Origin: Piscinibacter defluvii
GTDB taxonomy: Bacteria > Pseudomonadota > Gammaproteobacteria > Burkholderiales > Burkholderiaceae_C
DNA length: 64,000 bases
Assembly: GCF_004011805.1 (NCBI RefSeq)
Contig: NZ_ML137197.1
Coordinates: 248,001 to 312,000 of the forward strand
Reading direction: 5' to 3'
The notes beneath the pieces are model-generated. The model was not told the origin of the DNA and did not search any database. It saw only the letters and a program-made list of their open reading frames with translations. Of the stretch, positions 33,805-48,572 are shown one piece after another (within the stretch, counting starts at the first letter, position 1; each line of letters begins with the position of its first letter). A program made the translations under genes and the position numbers.

Positions 33805-34987
33805 GGGCCAGCCCCAGCAGGTGCGCCATGTCCTTGAAGAAGATGCGCACGTGGGCGAGCGGCCGGGCCCGCACCAGCTGCTTGTTCATGTAGGCCTCGA
33901 AGGTGAGCTGCTGCACGTCGCGGTCGCGGCAGATCGCGACGAAGCGCTCGCGGCGCCGGTCGCTGCCGTACCAGAAGCGCTGCATGAGGCCCAGCACCCA
34001 GAACACCCGGCCGTGGGCGCGCAGGAAGCGCTTGCGCGCCTGCGCCAGTGCGCGCGCGTCGCCGCTGCGCAGGCAGGCCTCGACCGCCTCGGCGGCCAGC
34101 TGGCCGCTGGCCATCGCGTAGTAGATGCCCTCGCCCGAGGCCGGCGCCACGACCCCGGCCGCATCGCCGGCCAGCACCACGTCGCGTCCGTTGTCCCAGC
34201 GCGGCAGCGGCTGCAGCGGGATCGGCGCGCCCTCGCGGCGCAGCGTCTGCGCGCCTTCCAGGCCGCTGGCGCGGCGCAGTGCGGCAGTGGCGCCGCGCAG
34301 CGAGAAACCCTTGTCGGCGCTGCCGGTGCCCACCGACAGCGTCGATCCGTGCGGGAACACCCAGCCGTAGAAGTCGGGCGAGAACACGCCGCGGTAGACC
34401 ACGTCGCAGCGCGCGCCGTCGTAGCTGGCCGGCGGCTGCTCGGGCGTGCGCAGGATCTCGTGGTAGGCGAACACGAAGCGCCCGCATTCGGCGCCGGGGA
34501 TGGCCTGGCGCGCGAGCTCCGAGCGCGCGCCGTCGGCACCGACCACGCAGCGTGCGCGCACGCTCGCCGCGCTGCCGTCGGGCCGCCGCACGTGCAGCCG
34601 CGCCGTGCCGTCGGCATCACGCTCGAAGCGCTCGAAGCGGCCGGTGACACGCACCGCGCCGGCCTGTGCGGCGCGCTCGCGCAGCCATTCGTCGAACGGG
34701 CCGCGGTCGACCATGCCGACGTAGCCGCCCTCGATCGGAATGTCGACCCGGGCGTCGCTCGGCGCCACCATGCGCGCGCAGCGGATGCGCGCGACGAGCA
34801 GGTGGTCGGGGATCTGGAAGTCGCGGATCAGCCGCGGCGGGATCGCGCCGCCGCAGGGCTTGATGCGGCCGGCATGGTCGAGCAGCAGCACGCTGCGGCC
34901 CTGCCGGGCCAGCTGGTGCGCAGCCGTCGCGCCGGACGGCCCGCCGCCGATCACGACGGCATCGTAGGTGTGACCGGTCGCTGCCAT
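33797..34987 (-). CDS. bchP: Geranylgeranyl diphosphate / geranylgeranyl-bacteriochlorophyll reductase
   Basis: BchP reduces the geranylgeranyl tail of bacteriochlorophyll to phytyl. The 396-residue flavoprotein has the FAD-binding VVIGGGPSGATAA (residues 11-23), the downstream GRIKPCGGAIPPRL signature of geranylgeranyl reductases and the second FAD motif VVLAGDAAGVVAPASGEGI. The ATG is needed to keep the N-terminal FAD strand intact. It lies inside the 3' end of the pucC-like gene, a 37-bp overlap. It is followed by tspO with an 8-bp overlap. Confidence 0.96.
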   Translation of the reverse strand: MAATGHTYDAVVIGGGPSGATAAHQLARQGRSVLLLDHAGRIKPCGGAIPPRLIRDFQIPDHLLVARIRCARMVAPSDARVDIPIEGGYVGMVDRGPFDEWLRERAAQAGAVRVTGRFERFERDADGTARLHVRRPDGSAASVRARCVVGADGARSELARQAIPGAECGRFVFAYHEILRTPEQPPASYDGARCDVVYRGVFSPDFYGWVFPHGSTLSVGTGSADKGFSLRGATAALRRASGLEGAQTLRREGAPIPLQPLPRWDNGRDVVLAGDAAGVVAPASGEGIYYAMASGQLAAEAVEACLRSGDARALAQARKRFLRAHGRVFWVLGLMQRFWYGSDRRRERFVAICRDRDVQQLTFEAYMNKQLVRARPLAHVRIFFKDMAHLLGLARV

Positions 34988-36270
34988 GGATCGCCTGCCT
35001 TTCCCTGCACCGCCGCGGCGGGCTCGATGGCCGCCGCCAGCCGGGCGGCGACGACGAACAACAAGGCCTCGGCACCGAACACGATCGCGTAGGCCTCGCC
35101 GGGTGCGGGCACGGCCAGGCGCACCAGGTCGCTGGCCCCCGCGCCGAGCAGGCCGCCGCCGCCGAAGGCGATCGCCTGCGCCGCGCCCCACAGTCCCATG
35201 CGCGTGCCCTCGCGACCGCGCCGGCCGGCGCCGGCCAGCCGCATCATCGAACCGATGGCGGCGATCGAGAACGCGCCGTTGGCCGCACCGAGCGCGAACA
35301 CCGTCGCATGCAGCGGCCACGCGCCGCCGACGAAGCCGGCCATGCACAGGCCGGCCAGCGCCAGCGCCGAGGCGAGGCAGCCGCCGACCGTCCAGGCGCG
35401 CAGCGAGCCGAAGGCGCGGCGTCCGGCCAGGCCGGCGGCCAGCATGCCGGCGAACACACCGCCGTGCTGCACGCCCGAGAGCTGCGTCGTCGCGCCCGGG
35501 CCGAGCCCGAACACCACGCCGGCAAAGGGCTCGAGGATCAGGTCCTGGGCGCTGAAGGCAAGCATCGACACCGCGACGAAGATCGTGAAGCGGCGCGCGA
35601 CCGGCTCGCTCCAGACCTCGCGCAGCGCGGCGCGGAACTCGGGGTGTTCCTTCCGCGCCGGCGCCGCGGGCTGCGCTGCGGCCGAGGCCTTCTCGACACC
35701 CCACACCGCCAGCAGCGTCACCAGCCAGGCGAGCAGCGAGACGGCGCTGCTGACGGCCACGAGCCGTGCGGGCGAGTACGGGTCGAGCCAGCGGCCGGCC
35801 AGGCCGGCGGTGATCGCGAAGCCGGCGATCATCATCATCCACACCACGGTGGCCGCGCCGGCACGGCGCCCCTCGGGCACGCGCTTGGCCAGCAGCACCA
35901 GCAAGGCGGTGCCGCTGCCCGCCACGCCGAGCCCGACCAGCGCATAGGCCAGCGTGACCAGCGCCAGCCCGGCCGGGCGGTCGGTGCCGGCCCAGGCCAC
36001 GCCGAGCGCGGCCAGCGCACCGCCCGCACCGAGCACGGCCATGCCGCCGATGATCCACGGCGTGCAGCGTCCGCCGACGTCGGCGCCGAAGCCCAGGCGC
36101 GGCCGCGCGAGTTGCACCGCATGGTGCAGCGCGACCAGCAGCCCCGGCACCAGCGCCGGCAGCGCCAGCTCGACCACCATCACGCGGTTCAGCGTCGAGG
36201 TGGTCAGCACGACGATCGCGCCCAGCGCCATCTGCACCAGGCCGAGGCGGAACACACCCAGCCAGTTCAC
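34951..36270 (-). CDS. PucC/BCD-family major facilitator (bch2-type) between bchG and bchP
   Basis: The 439-residue protein has 12 membrane helices and belongs to the bacteriochlorophyll delivery (BCD) family with PucC and LhaA. It carries the N-terminal LTTSTLNRVMVVELALPA and the helix-7 LAFSAQDLILEPFAG motifs that also occur in the lhaA product of this window. These proteins are thought to handle pigments or assist light-harvesting complex assembly. The GTG start overlaps the bchG stop (GTGA, 36267-36270); no nearer ATG fits the family N-terminus. The bchG-[this gene]-bchP order is conserved in purple bacteria. Confidence 0.92.
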   Translation of the reverse strand: MNWLGVFRLGLVQMALGAIVVLTTSTLNRVMVVELALPALVPGLLVALHHAVQLARPRLGFGADVGGRCTPWIIGGMAVLGAGGALAALGVAWAGTDRPAGLALVTLAYALVGLGVAGSGTALLVLLAKRVPEGRRAGAATVVWMMMIAGFAITAGLAGRWLDPYSPARLVAVSSAVSLLAWLVTLLAVWGVEKASAAAQPAAPARKEHPEFRAALREVWSEPVARRFTIFVAVSMLAFSAQDLILEPFAGVVFGLGPGATTQLSGVQHGGVFAGMLAAGLAGRRAFGSLRAWTVGGCLASALALAGLCMAGFVGGAWPLHATVFALGAANGAFSIAAIGSMMRLAGAGRRGREGTRMGLWGAAQAIAFGGGGLLGAGASDLVRLAVPAPGEAYAIVFGAEALLFVVAARLAAAIEPAAAVQGKAGDPWQRPVTPTMPS

Positions 36271-37148
36271 GATGCGAGGGCCGAGCGCAACGCGAAGGCG
36301 CTGACCAGCATGCCGGCAACGAAGAAGTTGATGCCGAGCGCGCTGTACCAGGTGGCGCGGGCGAGAGGATCGGCGACGAAGCGGCGCATCAGCACCAATT
36401 GCACCGCCAGCAGCGCGGCGACACCGGCCGCGTGCCACGGCGCGCCCCACCACAGCAGCAGTGCGATCACGCCGGCCTGCGGCAGTGCCATGGTCCAGCA
36501 GGCCACGCGTGCCGCGGCATCGATGCCCAGGCGCACCGGCAGCGAGCCGATGCCCATGCGCCGGTCGCCCTCGACCGACTTGAAGTCGTTCAAGGTCATG
36601 ATGCCGTGGGCCCCGAGGCTGTAGAGCGCCGCGAGCGCGAGGGAGCGGGCGTCGGGCAGCGCGCCGCCGGCCATCACCGCCGCGCCGGTGGCCCAGGCCA
36701 GGCCCTCGTAGCACAGCCCGCAGGCCGCATTGCCCCACCAGCCGTTGCGCTTCAGGCGCAGCGGCGGCGCGCTGTAGGCCCAGGCGAGCGCCAGCCCGAG
36801 GGCCGCCGCCGCGAATCCCCAGGGCCCGAGCGCGAGGCCCACCGCCAGCGACACCAGCGTCCACAGCGTGGCGATGTAGAGACCCCAGCGGCCCGGCATG
36901 CGGCCCGAGGGGATCGGGCGCTGCGGCTCGTTGATCGCGTCGACATGGCGGTCGAACCAGTCGTTCACCGCCTGGCTGGTGGCGCAGACCATCGGCCCGG
37001 CCAGCAGCAGCCCCAGCAGCACCAGCGCCCAGCGCTCGGACAGCGCCACGCCGGAGGCGACCGCCCCGCAGCCGAAGGCCCACATGGGCGGGAACCAGGT
37101 GATCGGCTTGAACAGCTCGGCAACGGCCGACGGCGCGGGGAGGGCCAT
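36267..37148 (-). CDS. bchG: Bacteriochlorophyll synthase (bacteriochlorophyllide geranylgeranyltransferase)
   Basis: BchG attaches the isoprenoid tail to bacteriochlorophyllide a at the membrane. The 293-residue UbiA-family prenyltransferase has the first Asp-rich motif NDWFDRHVDAINEPQRPIPS (about residues 62-81). The second, in GIMTLNDFKSVEGDR, is near residue 188, and about nine hydrophobic helices are present. Upstream, a sigma-70 promoter is overlapped by a perfect TGT-N12-ACA PpsR site. It starts a run of overlapping genes (pucC-like, bchP, tspO, small membrane protein) that may continue into the ppsR paralogue and bphP. Confidence 0.97.
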   Translation of the reverse strand: MALPAPSAVAELFKPITWFPPMWAFGCGAVASGVALSERWALVLLGLLLAGPMVCATSQAVNDWFDRHVDAINEPQRPIPSGRMPGRWGLYIATLWTLVSLAVGLALGPWGFAAAALGLALAWAYSAPPLRLKRNGWWGNAACGLCYEGLAWATGAAVMAGGALPDARSLALAALYSLGAHGIMTLNDFKSVEGDRRMGIGSLPVRLGIDAAARVACWTMALPQAGVIALLLWWGAPWHAAGVAALLAVQLVLMRRFVADPLARATWYSALGINFFVAGMLVSAFALRSALAS

Positions 37149-37154
37149 CGGCTC

Positions 37155-37195
37155 ATTCTGGAAGCGACACCCTGGAGTGTCAATCCAGATTTACA
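37155..37195 (-). promoter_or_regulatory. bchG promoter covered by a TGT-N12-ACA PpsR site
   Basis: On the minus strand TTGACA (37178-37183) and CAGAAT (37155-37160) are 17 bp apart. The PpsR/CrtJ palindrome TGT-caatccagattt-ACA spans 37178-37195 and so overlaps the -35. The layout is a repressor site on the RNA-polymerase binding region, 30 bp upstream of the bchG ATG. Confidence 0.75.
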
Positions 37196-37204
37196 CGTGT
37201 CGCG

Positions 37205-38662
37205 TCAGGATTCGCTCTCGCCGAGGTCGCCGAGCCCGTAGCGGCGCAGCTTGACGTACAGGCTCTGGCGCGAGAGGCCGAGCATCTGCGCGGCCGAGGC
37301 GCGGTTGTCGCCGGTCAGCTTGAGCGCCGCCTCGATGCACAGCTGCTCGATCAGGTCGGTGGTCTCGCCGACGATGTCCTTCAGCGGCACGCGTCCCACC
37401 AGCTCGGCCAGCTCGCCGGCGGAGCGCGGCAGCTCGCCGGCCGCGCGCGGCTCGGCCGACAGGCGCCGGCCGACGTCGCGCACCGCGAAGGCGAGCGCGC
37501 TGCGCCCGCCCTGCTCGGCCGCCGAGGCCGAGATCTCGACCTCGGTGCTGGCACCGTCCTCGCCGCGCAGCAGGGTCGAGAACAGGCGCACCGCGCCGTT
37601 CTGGCGCACGTTCTGCAGCAGCACGCCGAGCTCCACGCCGGTGCGGCCGAGCCAGCGGTCGAGCAGTTCGCCGCGCGCCTGCTCCTCGCTGCCGAGCTGG
37701 GCCATCGCCAGGAAGGCCGCATTGGCCAGCAGGATGCGCCCGTCGCTGTCGGTGAACACGAGGCCGTCGGGCGCGCTGCGCACGAAGCCGAGCAGCAGGC
37801 TGTCGCCCTCGCCGGACGCCGCCGCGCGCGGCTCGGCGCCGAAGCGCGTCAGGCGCACCAGCAGCAGCGAGGCATCGTCCTGCCGGAAGCTGGACAGGGC
37901 CACGCTGACACGCTCGCCGCCGTCGGCCAGCGTGGCGCGCACCGCCTCGCTCTTGCGCGCCGCGCGGGCCGCGGCCAGCGCGGCCTGCAGCGGGCGCGCC
38001 CCGGGCTGCTCGAACAGCGCCGTCAGCGAGCTGCCCGCGATCCGGCGCGTGCTGCTGCCGCCGATCAAGGCCGTGGCGGCCGGGTTGGCCTCGAGGATCT
38101 TCAGCGTCGCCGCGTCGGCGATCAGCACCGCCTCCGACGAGGACTGGAACAGGTGGCGGTACCGTGTCTCCGCCTGGCGGAAGCGCCAGTAGTCGCGCTC
38201 CATCGCCTGCTGCGCCTCGATCAGGCGCAGCTGCAGCGCCTCGGTGGCGCGCAGGTCGCGCCCGATCACCACGGTGCGCACGGCGCCGCCATGGGCGCTG
38301 CCGAGTTGCACCGCGGAGTAGAGCACCGGCCAGTCGCTGCCGCTGGGCGAAGGATGGTTGACCTGGCGCCAGCGTGGTGCCTGGGCCGCGTCGCGCAGCA
38401 GCGCCTCGACCTTGGCCCGGCTCTCGACGGTGACCGTGTCGATCCAGGAGCGACCGACCCACTGCCCGGTGTTCTCGGCCGCGGCCGCCTCGCTGCCGAC
38501 GATCACGTCGCGGATCACGCCGTCCGCGTCGAGCATCAGCGCGACGTCGCTGGCCGCCGACACCAGGCGCTGCACGTCCGCTCCCTCCAGGTCGCCGAGC
38601 GCTGCCTTCCCTGACGGCCTGCGCCTGCCCGCCCCGATCGGGCCGCGGGTCGATGTTTTCAT
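37205..38662 (-). CDS. ppsR: Transcriptional regulator PpsR/CrtJ (canonical copy)
   Basis: PpsR binds TGT-N12-ACA sites and represses photosynthesis genes under aerobic conditions. The 485-residue protein has N-terminal and two further PAS domains with a Q-linker (LRLIEAQQAMERDYWRFRQ, near residue 147). The C-terminal Fis-type HTH contains ASAAQMLGLSRQSLYVKL (about residues 450-467). The redox-sensitive Cys in EQLCIEAALKL, just before the HTH, is retained. It follows ppaA with a 31-bp gap and precedes bchG by 56 bp, the usual arrangement in purple bacteria. It is probably co-transcribed with its antirepressor. Confidence 0.96.
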   Translation of the reverse strand: MKTSTRGPIGAGRRRPSGKAALGDLEGADVQRLVSAASDVALMLDADGVIRDVIVGSEAAAAENTGQWVGRSWIDTVTVESRAKVEALLRDAAQAPRWRQVNHPSPSGSDWPVLYSAVQLGSAHGGAVRTVVIGRDLRATEALQLRLIEAQQAMERDYWRFRQAETRYRHLFQSSSEAVLIADAATLKILEANPAATALIGGSSTRRIAGSSLTALFEQPGARPLQAALAAARAARKSEAVRATLADGGERVSVALSSFRQDDASLLLVRLTRFGAEPRAAASGEGDSLLLGFVRSAPDGLVFTDSDGRILLANAAFLAMAQLGSEEQARGELLDRWLGRTGVELGVLLQNVRQNGAVRLFSTLLRGEDGASTEVEISASAAEQGGRSALAFAVRDVGRRLSAEPRAAGELPRSAGELAELVGRVPLKDIVGETTDLIEQLCIEAALKLTGDNRASAAQMLGLSRQSLYVKLRRYGLGDLGESES

Positions 38663-38693
38663 GACAGTGCCCGTCCGTGGACCGGACGAGGGA

Positions 38694-39587
38694 TCAGTAG
38701 CGTTTCACTCGGCCGGCGATACTGCTTTCGGCCACGGCGGGTGCTTCGCTGCCATCCGGGGCGGAGGCATCGGCCCCCACCTCGCGCGCCAGGTGCGGCT
38801 TCAGGAAGAACACCGGCCCGCCGACCAGTATCGGCAAGCCCCGGTTGCACGACGCGCTGCGCACCGCGGCGATGCAGCCGGGCAACCAGTCGAGCCGCGC
38901 TTCGCTGCCCACCGAGAAACCGACCGCGTCGAACCATTCGCGCCGCACCGCCGTGATCGGATCGGTGTCCGCTCCCGCGCCCCCGGCCACGACCTCCCAT
39001 CCGGCTCGGCGAAAGAACTCGGCGACCATCGACAGGCCGAAGGTGTGCTGCTCGCCCGGCGCGCGCACCAGCAGGACGCGGCGACCGTTGGGCGGATGAC
39101 CCACCTCGACCCCGAAGGCCGGGCTCAATTCTCGCATCATTCGCTGCAGTCGCCCGAGGCCCACCGTCACCGCGGTGAAGTCGCACTCGTCGTTCGCCCA
39201 CAGCTCGCCCAGCCGTCGCGCCACCGGCGCGAACAGGTCGATCAGGATGGTCTCGACGGACAGGGGCCGGGCGCGCAGTTCGTCGAGCCGCTCGGTCAGG
39301 CGCGCTTCGGGCGCACGGGCCACCAGGCGCGCGAAGGCGTCGACGTCCGTCGGCGCCAGCGCCACCGAGCGCGCATCGTTGCAGGCCTCGGGGTGATCGG
39401 CCAGCCGGTGCGCGGCGGCCAGGCGGGGGATCACGTCGCGCTCGAGCGCACGCGCCAGCAAGGCCATGCGCTGCGACGCCGGGACGCTCGCTGGGGAGAT
39501 GTCGGGGGATGCATCGCGCATCCGCTGAGGCCGCGCGTCCGACCGCGCGGCGGTCGGCGATGCCTCTGCCTTCGGACCACCTTGCAT
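38694..39587 (-). CDS. ppaA: B12-binding antirepressor PpaA/AerR
   Basis: The 297-residue protein is the PpaA/AerR type of cobalamin-binding photosynthesis regulator. A helical N-terminal domain (about residues 38-160, with LWANDECDFTAVTVGLGRLQ) precedes a truncated B12-binding Rossmann domain. The conserved axial-ligand His is His181 in GEQHTFGL. In Rhodobacter, AerR uses light-modified cobalamin to antagonise CrtJ. The start at 39587 has a near-perfect ribosome site (CCAGGAGGG, 4-5 bp spacing). The frame stays open for 83 codons further upstream, but that part has atypical composition and no ribosome site. Confidence 0.93.
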   Translation of the reverse strand: MQGGPKAEASPTAARSDARPQRMRDASPDISPASVPASQRMALLARALERDVIPRLAAAHRLADHPEACNDARSVALAPTDVDAFARLVARAPEARLTERLDELRARPLSVETILIDLFAPVARRLGELWANDECDFTAVTVGLGRLQRMMRELSPAFGVEVGHPPNGRRVLLVRAPGEQHTFGLSMVAEFFRRAGWEVVAGGAGADTDPITAVRREWFDAVGFSVGSEARLDWLPGCIAAVRSASCNRGLPILVGGPVFFLKPHLAREVGADASAPDGSEAPAVAESSIAGRVKRY

Positions 39588-39834
39588 CGAACCCTCCTGG
39601 CTCTTGTCTCGCGGACTTCTCGGGATGTACTGCTCGAGGGCCTTGGAGGGGCGAGTCTTTGCAGCGCTGCGCCAATGCTCGGGAGACAGACGGGCGGATC
39701 GTTCTTGCCGGATCTTCCTGGTGCAGACGGGGGGCGCGGTCGGTGAGCATGGGTTGTACTCCTCGACCCGCCATGCGTCAAATGGTCGGCCTGCGCGGCG
39801 TGATGCACCGCCGCCTCGGTCTTCCATGAGGGAC

Positions 39835-39863
39835 ATGATCGGCGCCGTGCGGGTTCATGTCAA
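39835..39863 (-). promoter_or_regulatory. Candidate ppaA(-ppsR) promoter
   Basis: The minus strand reads TTGACA (39858-39863), a 17-bp spacer and GATCAT (39835-39840). The -35 lies within the left PpsR-like site. The predicted leader to the ppaA ATG is about 240 bases, which is long, so another promoter closer to the gene is possible. Confidence 0.4.
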
Positions 39864-39885
39864 GCATGGTTTACGTCTACTCTGA

Positions 39886-39891
<6 letters not shown>
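39858..39891. promoter_or_regulatory. Two abutting PpsR-like sites
   Basis: Site 1 is TGT-N12-ACG at 39858-39875. Site 2 is CGT-N12-ACA at 39874-39891, sharing two bases with site 1. Each matches TGT-N12-ACA except at one outer base. Site 1 overlaps the ppaA -35 and site 2 ends on the bchF -35. Site 1 closely resembles the perfect bchG site. Cooperative binding of PpsR at paired sites is established for CrtJ/PpsR. Confidence 0.65.
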
Positions 39892-41687
<1,796 letters not shown>

Positions 41688-41688
41688 C

Positions 41689-43227
41689 ATGCAGCTCACC
41701 CTCTGGACCTACGAAGGCCCGCCGCACGTCGGCGCGATGCGGGTCGCCACCGCGATGCGCGAACTGCACTACGTGCTGCACGCACCGCAGGGCGACACCT
41801 ACGCCGACCTGCTGTTCACGATGATCGAGCGGCTGCCGCGCCGGCCGCCGGTGACCTACACCACCTTCCAGGCGCGTGACCTCGGCGGCGACACCGCCGA
41901 GCTGTTCAAGACCGCGGCGCGCGAGGCCGTCGAGCGCTTCGCGCCGCAGGCACTGCTGGTGGGCGCCTCGTGCACCGCCGAGCTGATCCAGGACGACCCG
42001 GGTGGCCTGGCCGCCGCGCTGAACCTGAGCATCCCGGTGATCCCGCTCGAGCTGCCGGCCTACCAGCGCAAGGAGAACTGGGGCGCGGCCGAGACCTTCT
42101 ACCGGCTGGTGCGGGCGCTGGCCGCGCCGCCGGCGCCGAAGACCGAAGGACGGGCGCCACGCTGCAACATCCTCGGCCCCACCGCGCTCGGCTTCCGCCA
42201 CCGCGACGACCTGCAGGAGATCCGCGGCCTGCTCGGCCGGCTTGGCATCGCGGTGAACGTGGTCGCGCCCTGGGGCGCGAGCCCGGCCGACCTGGCGCGC
42301 CTGCCCGAGGCCGACTTCAACGTCGTGCTCTACCCCGAGATCGCCGCCACCGCGGCGCAGTTCCTGCAGCGCCAGCACGGCCAGCCCTTCACCCGCACGG
42401 TGCCGATCGGCGTGCAGGCCACGCGCGCCTTCATCGCCGAGGTGGCCGGGCTCGCGCAGGTCGACGCGACGGCGCTGCTGGCCGAGGAAGAAGCCCGCGC
42501 CACCTGGTACAGCCGCTCGGTCGACTCCACCTACCTCACCAACAAGCGCGTGTTCGTGTTCGGCGACGCGACGCATGCCGTCGCCGCGGCGCGCGTGGCC
42601 TCGTCCGAGCTCGGGCTGCAGGTCGTGGGCCTGGGCACCTACAGCCGCGAGTTCGCACGCGAGCTGCGCGAGGCGGCCAAGGGTTACGGTGTCGAGCCGC
42701 TGATTAGCGACGACTACCTCGAGGTCGAGGCTGCCATCGCCGCCGCGCAGCCCGAGCTGGTGCTGGGCACGCAGATGGAGCGCCACGTCGCCAAGCGGCT
42801 CGGGCTGCCCTGCGCGGTGATCTCCGCCCCGGTGCACGTGCAGGACTTCCCGGCGCGCCACTCGCCGCAGATGGGCTTCGAGGGTGCGAACGTGCTGTTC
42901 GACACCTGGGTCGCCCCGCTGATGATGGGCCTGGAGGAACACCTGCTGCGCATGTTCCGAGACGACTTCGAGTTCCACGAAGGCGCCGCGCCCTCGCACC
43001 TCGGCCGCGCCGCGCTGCCGGTCGAGCAGAGCGCCTCGGCCGACCCCGTGCCGGCCGTGCCGTCGACGACCCGGTGGACCACCGACGCCGAGCACGAGCT
43101 GCGCAAGATCCCGTTCTTCGTGCGCGGCAAGGCCCGCCGCAACACCGAGCGCTACGCGAGCGATCGCGGGCTGGCCACGATCACGCTGGAGACCTTGTAT
43201 GAAGCCAAGGCCCACTTCAGCCGCTGA
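41689..43227 (+). CDS. bchB: Light-independent protochlorophyllide reductase subunit B
   Basis: The 512-residue catalytic partner of BchN carries Asp36 ([10 protein letters not shown]), the unusual aspartate ligand of the NB cluster. The [15 protein letters not shown] segment and a C-terminal protochlorophyllide-binding extension (about 460-512, [19 protein letters not shown]) are present. All features needed for dark-operative reductase activity are there. No POR is seen in the window. The coding end lies 16 bp before the chosen bchH start. Confidence 0.97.
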   Translation: MQLTLWTYEGPPHVGAMRVATAMRELHYVLHAPQGDTYADLLFTMIERLPRRPPVTYTTFQARDLGGDTAELFKTAAREAVERFAPQALLVGASCTAELIQDDPGGLAAALNLSIPVIPLELPAYQRKENWGAAETFYRLVRALAAPPAPKTEGRAPRCNILGPTALGFRHRDDLQEIRGLLGRLGIAVNVVAPWGASPADLARLPEADFNVVLYPEIAATAAQFLQRQHGQPFTRTVPIGVQATRAFIAEVAGLAQVDATALLAEEEARATWYSRSVDSTYLTNKRVFVFGDATHAVAAARVASSELGLQVVGLGTYSREFARELREAAKGYGVEPLISDDYLEVEAAIAAAQPELVLGTQMERHVAKRLGLPCAVISAPVHVQDFPARHSPQMGFEGANVLFDTWVAPLMMGLEEHLLRMFRDDFEFHEGAAPSHLGRAALPVEQSASADPVPAVPSTTRWTTDAEHELRKIPFFVRGKARRNTERYASDRGLATITLETLYEAKAHFSR

Positions 43228-43243
43228 ACCCAGGGGCACGCCG

Positions 43244-47864
<4,621 letters not shown>

Positions 47865-47865
<1 letters not shown>

Positions 47866-48572
47866 TGGAACACCAGAGCTACACCCACCGGAGAGGCGAG
47901 ATCGAGCACTACTTCGACCGCACCGCGGTGCAGGCCTGGGCGCGGCTCACGTCCGATGCGCCGGTCGGCCGCATCCGCGCCACGGTACGCGCCGGCCGCG
48001 AGCGCATGCGCGCCACCCTGCTCGACTGGCTGCCCGAAGACCTGCACGGCGCGCGCATCCTCGACGCCGGCTGCGGCACCGGTGCCTTCGCCGTCGCGGC
48101 GGCGCGGCGCGGCGCGAGCGTGCTGGCGATCGACCTGTCGGCCACGCTCGTCGAGCTGGCCTGGCAGCGCCTGGCGCAGCACCTTGACGTGTTCGGCAAC
48201 GGCGGCCACATCGAGTTCCGCGCCGGCGACATGCTGTCGGCCGAGCTCGGCACGTTCGACCACGTGGTCGCGATGGACTCGCTGATCCATTACGAGACCG
48301 CCGATGCCGTGCGCGCGCTCTCCGCCTGGGCGCCGCGGGTCCGGGGTTCGATGCTGTTCACCTTCGCGCCGCGCACACCGGCGCTGGCCGCGATGCACGC
48401 GGTCGGCCGCTGGTTCCCGCGCGGCGACCGCGCGCCGGCGATCGAGCCGGTGGCCGAGGGTGCATTGCGCCGCGAACTGGCGCAGTCGCTGCCGCAGTGG
48501 CACGCCGCGCGCAGCGCCCGCGTGGCCAGCGGCTTCTACACCTCGCAGGCCATGGAGCTGCGAACGACATGA
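47865..48572 (+). CDS. bchM: Magnesium-protoporphyrin IX O-methyltransferase
   Basis: BchM methylates the 13-propionate of Mg-protoporphyrin IX, using S-adenosylmethionine. The 235-residue protein has SAM motif I (ILDAGCGTGAFAVAAARRGA, near residues 64-83) and the post-motif LAIDLSATLV. The N-terminal RRGEIEHYFDRTAVQAWARL segment is characteristic. It sits directly downstream of bchHL, so chelation and methylation are co-expressed, and it overlaps lhaA by 4 bp (ATGA). Confidence 0.95.

Noticed and set aside
39588-39836. An 83-codon N-terminal extension of ppaA
   Set aside because: The frame is open but low in family-like sequence, and the ATG at 39587 has an excellent AGGAGG site and matches known PpaA/AerR lengths.
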